NCBI GenBank assembly: GCA_946544695.1
Contig: CAMNMO010000022.1
Span: 1-15,150 of the forward strand
Direction: 5' to 3'
DNA: 15,150 nucleotides
Source of the DNA: an uncultured Ruminococcus sp.
Lineage (GTDB): Bacteria; Bacillota; Clostridia; Oscillospirales; Ruminococcaceae
The notes beneath the pieces are model-generated. The model was not told where the DNA came from. It did no database searches and was given only the letters and a program-made list of their open reading frames with translations. Position numbers and translations under genes: made by a program. The stretch's first letter is position 1. Each line of letters starts with the position of its first letter. This document shows, one piece after another, positions 13,424-15,150 of this stretch.

Positions 13424-14011
13424 TCACACACCTATCTGTGCATAGAGTTCATCGGGGGTCTGCCCTGTGTAAAGTATCGCCCTGATACCGCAGTTTTCGG
13501 CGCCCTTTACGTTTGTGGGACTGTCGTCGATGAACACACAGTCCGCCTTTGATATGCCGTACCTTTCGCACAGACGCTCGTATATCTCGGGTTCGGGCTT
13601 GACCAGTTTTTCGTGGCACGAGAATATCCCGCCGTCTGTCAGACGTGTGAACCTGAGTGCATCGGGTGCGGCATGCATCAGGAACTCAAAGTAGTTTGAA
13701 AGGTAGAAAACACGGTGCCCACGGCGTTTCAGCTCCTCTATCATGGGTATGGTGGTGTCTTTGAGATGCGGTATCCTGCCAAGCTGCGAAAAGACATGGC
13801 GTATCTCCCACTCATGTTCGGGTGCGCAGGCTATGAACTTTTGCAGCACCTCCTCCACAGGCAGCACTCCCCTGTCCAGTTCTATCCAGCAGGGGTTGCC
13901 CCACATGGCTTTAGTCACCGCATCTGCGCTTTCAGCAGGCAAAAGGCTGCCTGCGTATTCCTCAAAATCAAAATCTATCAGCACCTTGCCGATATCAAAA
14001 ATTATATCCAT
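13424..14011 (-). CDS. HAD-superfamily hydrolase, YihX-like sugar-phosphatase type
   Basis: The product is 195 aa and cytoplasmic. HAD motif I is FDIGKVLIDFD with nucleophile Asp6; the usual second Asp is Gly8, as in the YihX (FDxGxV) subgroup. Motif II is Ser105 in YLSNYF, motif III is Lys138 in KLVKPEPEIYE, and motif IV is FIDDSPTN (Asp162/Asp163). A helical cap lies at about 17-80. YihX is a glucose-1-phosphatase, so a sugar-phosphate substrate is likely but not shown. GGAGGT lies 4 nt before the ATG. It begins 35 nt after the stop of the upstream P-loop kinase gene and is probably transcribed with it. Confidence 0.88.
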   Translation of the reverse strand: MDIIFDIGKVLIDFDFEEYAGSLLPAESADAVTKAMWGNPCWIELDRGVLPVEEVLQKFIACAPEHEWEIRHVFSQLGRIPHLKDTTIPMIEELKRRGHRVFYLSNYFEFLMHAAPDALRFTRLTDGGIFSCHEKLVKPEPEIYERLCERYGISKADCVFIDDSPTNVKGAENCGIRAILYTGQTPDELYAQIGV

Positions 14012-14046
14012 ATTGACCTCCGTCGTTTATTTTGTACGGACAAATT

Positions 14047-14532
14047 TCAGCTGTACGCCTTCACATCGAATACAGCTTCGTCAGCTGCGGGCAGTCCAAA
14101 AATACCAAGCACCTTTTCCGCCAGACCCCTGTCAACATAATAAGCCGAACATTCGCCCGCTTTTACAGCAGCGTTGCGCTTTTCGATGCGGCGTGACCAC
14201 TCATCGTCATCAACATGCACATAGTGTATCTCGCAGGGTATGCCCCTTTCAGCAAAGAACGCCCTTGCATCGTCCCTCTCACGCCTTGTCCACAGCCCTA
14301 TATCCATCACCGAGTTTATGCCTGCTTCCTCCGGTTCAGCCGCTTTACCGAAGATATAGCTTTCAGCCCGTTCAACGTAGGTGTCATGCATCTCGCCCAC
14401 ATCTCCGCCGAAAAGCGCAAGCATTATCTCGTCCACCGAAAGCAGTGCGGCTTTTTTCTGACATCTCAGCTTGTCCGCATAGGTTGACTTCCCCGTGCAG
14501 ATAAGTCCGCACAGCATTATAACTTCCGCCAT
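14047..14532 (-). CDS. P-loop ATPase/kinase (AAA_33-like)
   Basis: The product is 161 aa. Beta-strand 1 and Walker A are at the N-terminus (VIMLCGLICTGKST, with GLICTGKST at 9-17), followed by SVDEIM (32-37), the Walker-B-like NSVMDIGL (73-80) and a basic lid region with RREKR-type spacing (WSRRIEKRN, 112-120). This is the small nucleotide/polynucleotide-kinase-like P-loop family usually annotated as AAA family ATPase; the phosphate acceptor is unknown. The ATG at 14532, preceded by AGGGGG, places the P-loop strand at the N-terminus as in relatives. An in-frame ATG at 14562 would add 10 residues and has a Shine-Dalgarno site too close to it, but cannot be excluded. First gene of a two-gene unit with the HAD phosphatase. 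Confidence 0.8.
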   Translation of the reverse strand: MAEVIMLCGLICTGKSTYADKLRCQKKAALLSVDEIMLALFGGDVGEMHDTYVERAESYIFGKAAEPEEAGINSVMDIGLWTRRERDDARAFFAERGIPCEIHYVHVDDDEWSRRIEKRNAAVKAGECSAYYVDRGLAEKVLGIFGLPAADEAVFDVKAYS

Positions 14533-14595
14533 ATTTCCCCCTTCTTCCGAAACAACTGTCATTCTCCCGACAGCGCTGTAAATGTTGTACTAACA

Positions 14596-14624
14596 AATAT
14601 ATCACATATCACGCCCGTTGTCAA
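14596..14624 (-). promoter_or_regulatory. Promoter of the kinase-HAD unit
   Basis: On the minus strand TTGACA (14619-14624) and TATATT (14596-14601) are 17 bp apart. A start near 14589 gives a leader that contains the palindrome ACAGCGCTGT (14570-14579). Confidence 0.7.
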
Positions 14625-14640
14625 CAAAAAACCACACACC

Positions 14641-14670
14641 AAACAAAAAGCCCCCGAAGTTATCGGGGGC
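14641..14670 (-). terminator. Intrinsic terminator of the xylulokinase gene
   Basis: GCCCCCGA (14650-14657) pairs with TCGGGGGC (14663-14670) around a 5-nt loop. On the minus strand it is followed by TTTTTGTTT. It lies 8 nt after the xylulokinase stop codon. Confidence 0.9.
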
Positions 14671-14678
14671 AGATATTA

Positions 14679-15150
14679 TCAAAGCTTAGCCAGCTTAGCG
14701 AACTCAGCCTTCAGTGCGGGATAGATCTCCCTGTAAAGCTGATAGAACTTCTCATACTCGGGAACTGCTTCAGCGTTTGGTTCCTGTATCTTATCTGTAC
14801 GTACAACAGCCTTGCAAGCCTCAGGCACGCTGGAATAGATGCCTGCGCCTACCATCGAAAGCAGTGCAACGCCCAGTGCGGGACCTTCCTTTGAGGAAGC
14901 GGTCTTTACAGGGCAGTTGTACAGGTCAGCCAGCATTGATCTCCACAGGGGGGAAGAACCGCCGCCGCCGCAAGCCATCATGTCGGATACGTTTATGTCC
15001 ATCTCACGGAACACCTCAACGCAGTCACGCAGAGAGTAGCTTACACCCTCCATAACAGCGCGGAGCATCTCTTTTTTGGTGTGCATAGCGGAAAGGCCGA
15101 AGAACACACCTCTTGCATTCGGGTCAAGGTGAGGTGTGCGCTCGCCCATC
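14679..15150 (-). CDS. xylB: Xylulokinase, C-terminal part (FGGY family; runs off the window)
   Basis: Only about the last 157 residues of a protein of usually near 500 aa are present. The reading frame is open at the window edge; the Met at 15149 is the internal one of the MGERTPHLDPNARG motif, not a start. Other landmarks are VMEGVSYSLRDC and the adenosine-binding ACGGGGSSPLWRSMLADL, then EGPALGVALLS, all typical of the FGGY_C domain of XylB. The enzyme phosphorylates D-xylulose to D-xylulose 5-phosphate with ATP. With the GH43 and esterase genes downstream it supports a xylan/xylose utilisation context. Other FGGY kinases are less likely given the motif set. Confidence 0.85.
   Translation of the reverse strand, partial: MGERTPHLDPNARGVFFGLSAMHTKKEMLRAVMEGVSYSLRDCVEVFREMDINVSDMMACGGGGSSPLWRSMLADLYNCPVKTASSKEGPALGVALLSMVGAGIYSSVPEACKAVVRTDKIQEPNAEAVPEYEKFYQLYREIYPALKAEFAKLAKL

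Noticed and set aside
14679..15149. Complete small gene starting at the Met at 15149
   Set aside because: The Met is part of the internal MGERTP motif of xylulokinases and the frame is still open at the window edge.

Overview
The window looks like a chromosomal segment of a plant-fibre-degrading gut or rumen Firmicute of the Ruminococcus lineage (Oscillospiraceae). This is inferred from a dockerin-bearing secreted protein, a secreted lichenase with a ricin-type carbohydrate-binding domain, a GH43/carboxylesterase pair, a xylulokinase end, strong Gram-positive Shine-Dalgarno sites and TTGACA/TATAAT promoters. The species cannot be fixed from the sequence alone.

Layout. Positions 1-313 are non-coding with small hairpins, a heptad repeat and a consensus promoter. 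A secreted dockerin-CAP protein (314-1015, +) converges on a two-gene minus-strand operon: a citrate-lyase-like TIM-barrel lyase (2143-3288), then a membrane-anchored alpha/beta hydrolase (1060-2130). A bidirectional terminator separates them. The 3289-3753 intergenic region holds the lyase promoter, a 143-bp MITE-like element with perfect 16-bp inverted ends and a 10-bp target duplication, and the upstream region of the lichenase (3754-4998, +). Downstream of the lichenase are a terminator, a tandem repeat of its 3' arm, a second diverged copy of the MITE-like element, and a phospholipase D/cardiolipin-synthase-like lipoprotein (5329-6660, +). A third copy of the core hairpin of these elements lies at 6791-6829, between the PLD gene and a convergent diguanylate cyclase with four tandem PAS-like repeats (6883-9051, -). 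From there everything is on the minus strand: a membrane-anchored alpha/beta hydrolase (9192-9998), an intracellular GH43 (10234-11634), a type-B carboxylesterase (11768-13276), a HAD phosphatase (13424-14011), a P-loop kinase (14047-14532) and the 3' end of a xylulokinase gene (14679 to the window edge).

How it works together (inference): the lichenase cuts mixed-linkage beta-glucan outside the cell. The esterase, GH43 and xylulokinase fit intracellular de-esterification and debranching of imported xylan fragments and entry of xylulose into the pentose phosphate pathway. The diguanylate cyclase, PLD lipoprotein, lyase and hydrolases are signalling, envelope or housekeeping functions without an evident shared pathway.

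The most novel signal is not a gene. It is a small family of palindrome-cored, MITE-like intergenic elements, three in under 4 kb. Two of them have reconstructable insertion sites, one of which landed inside a terminator-derived tandem repeat.
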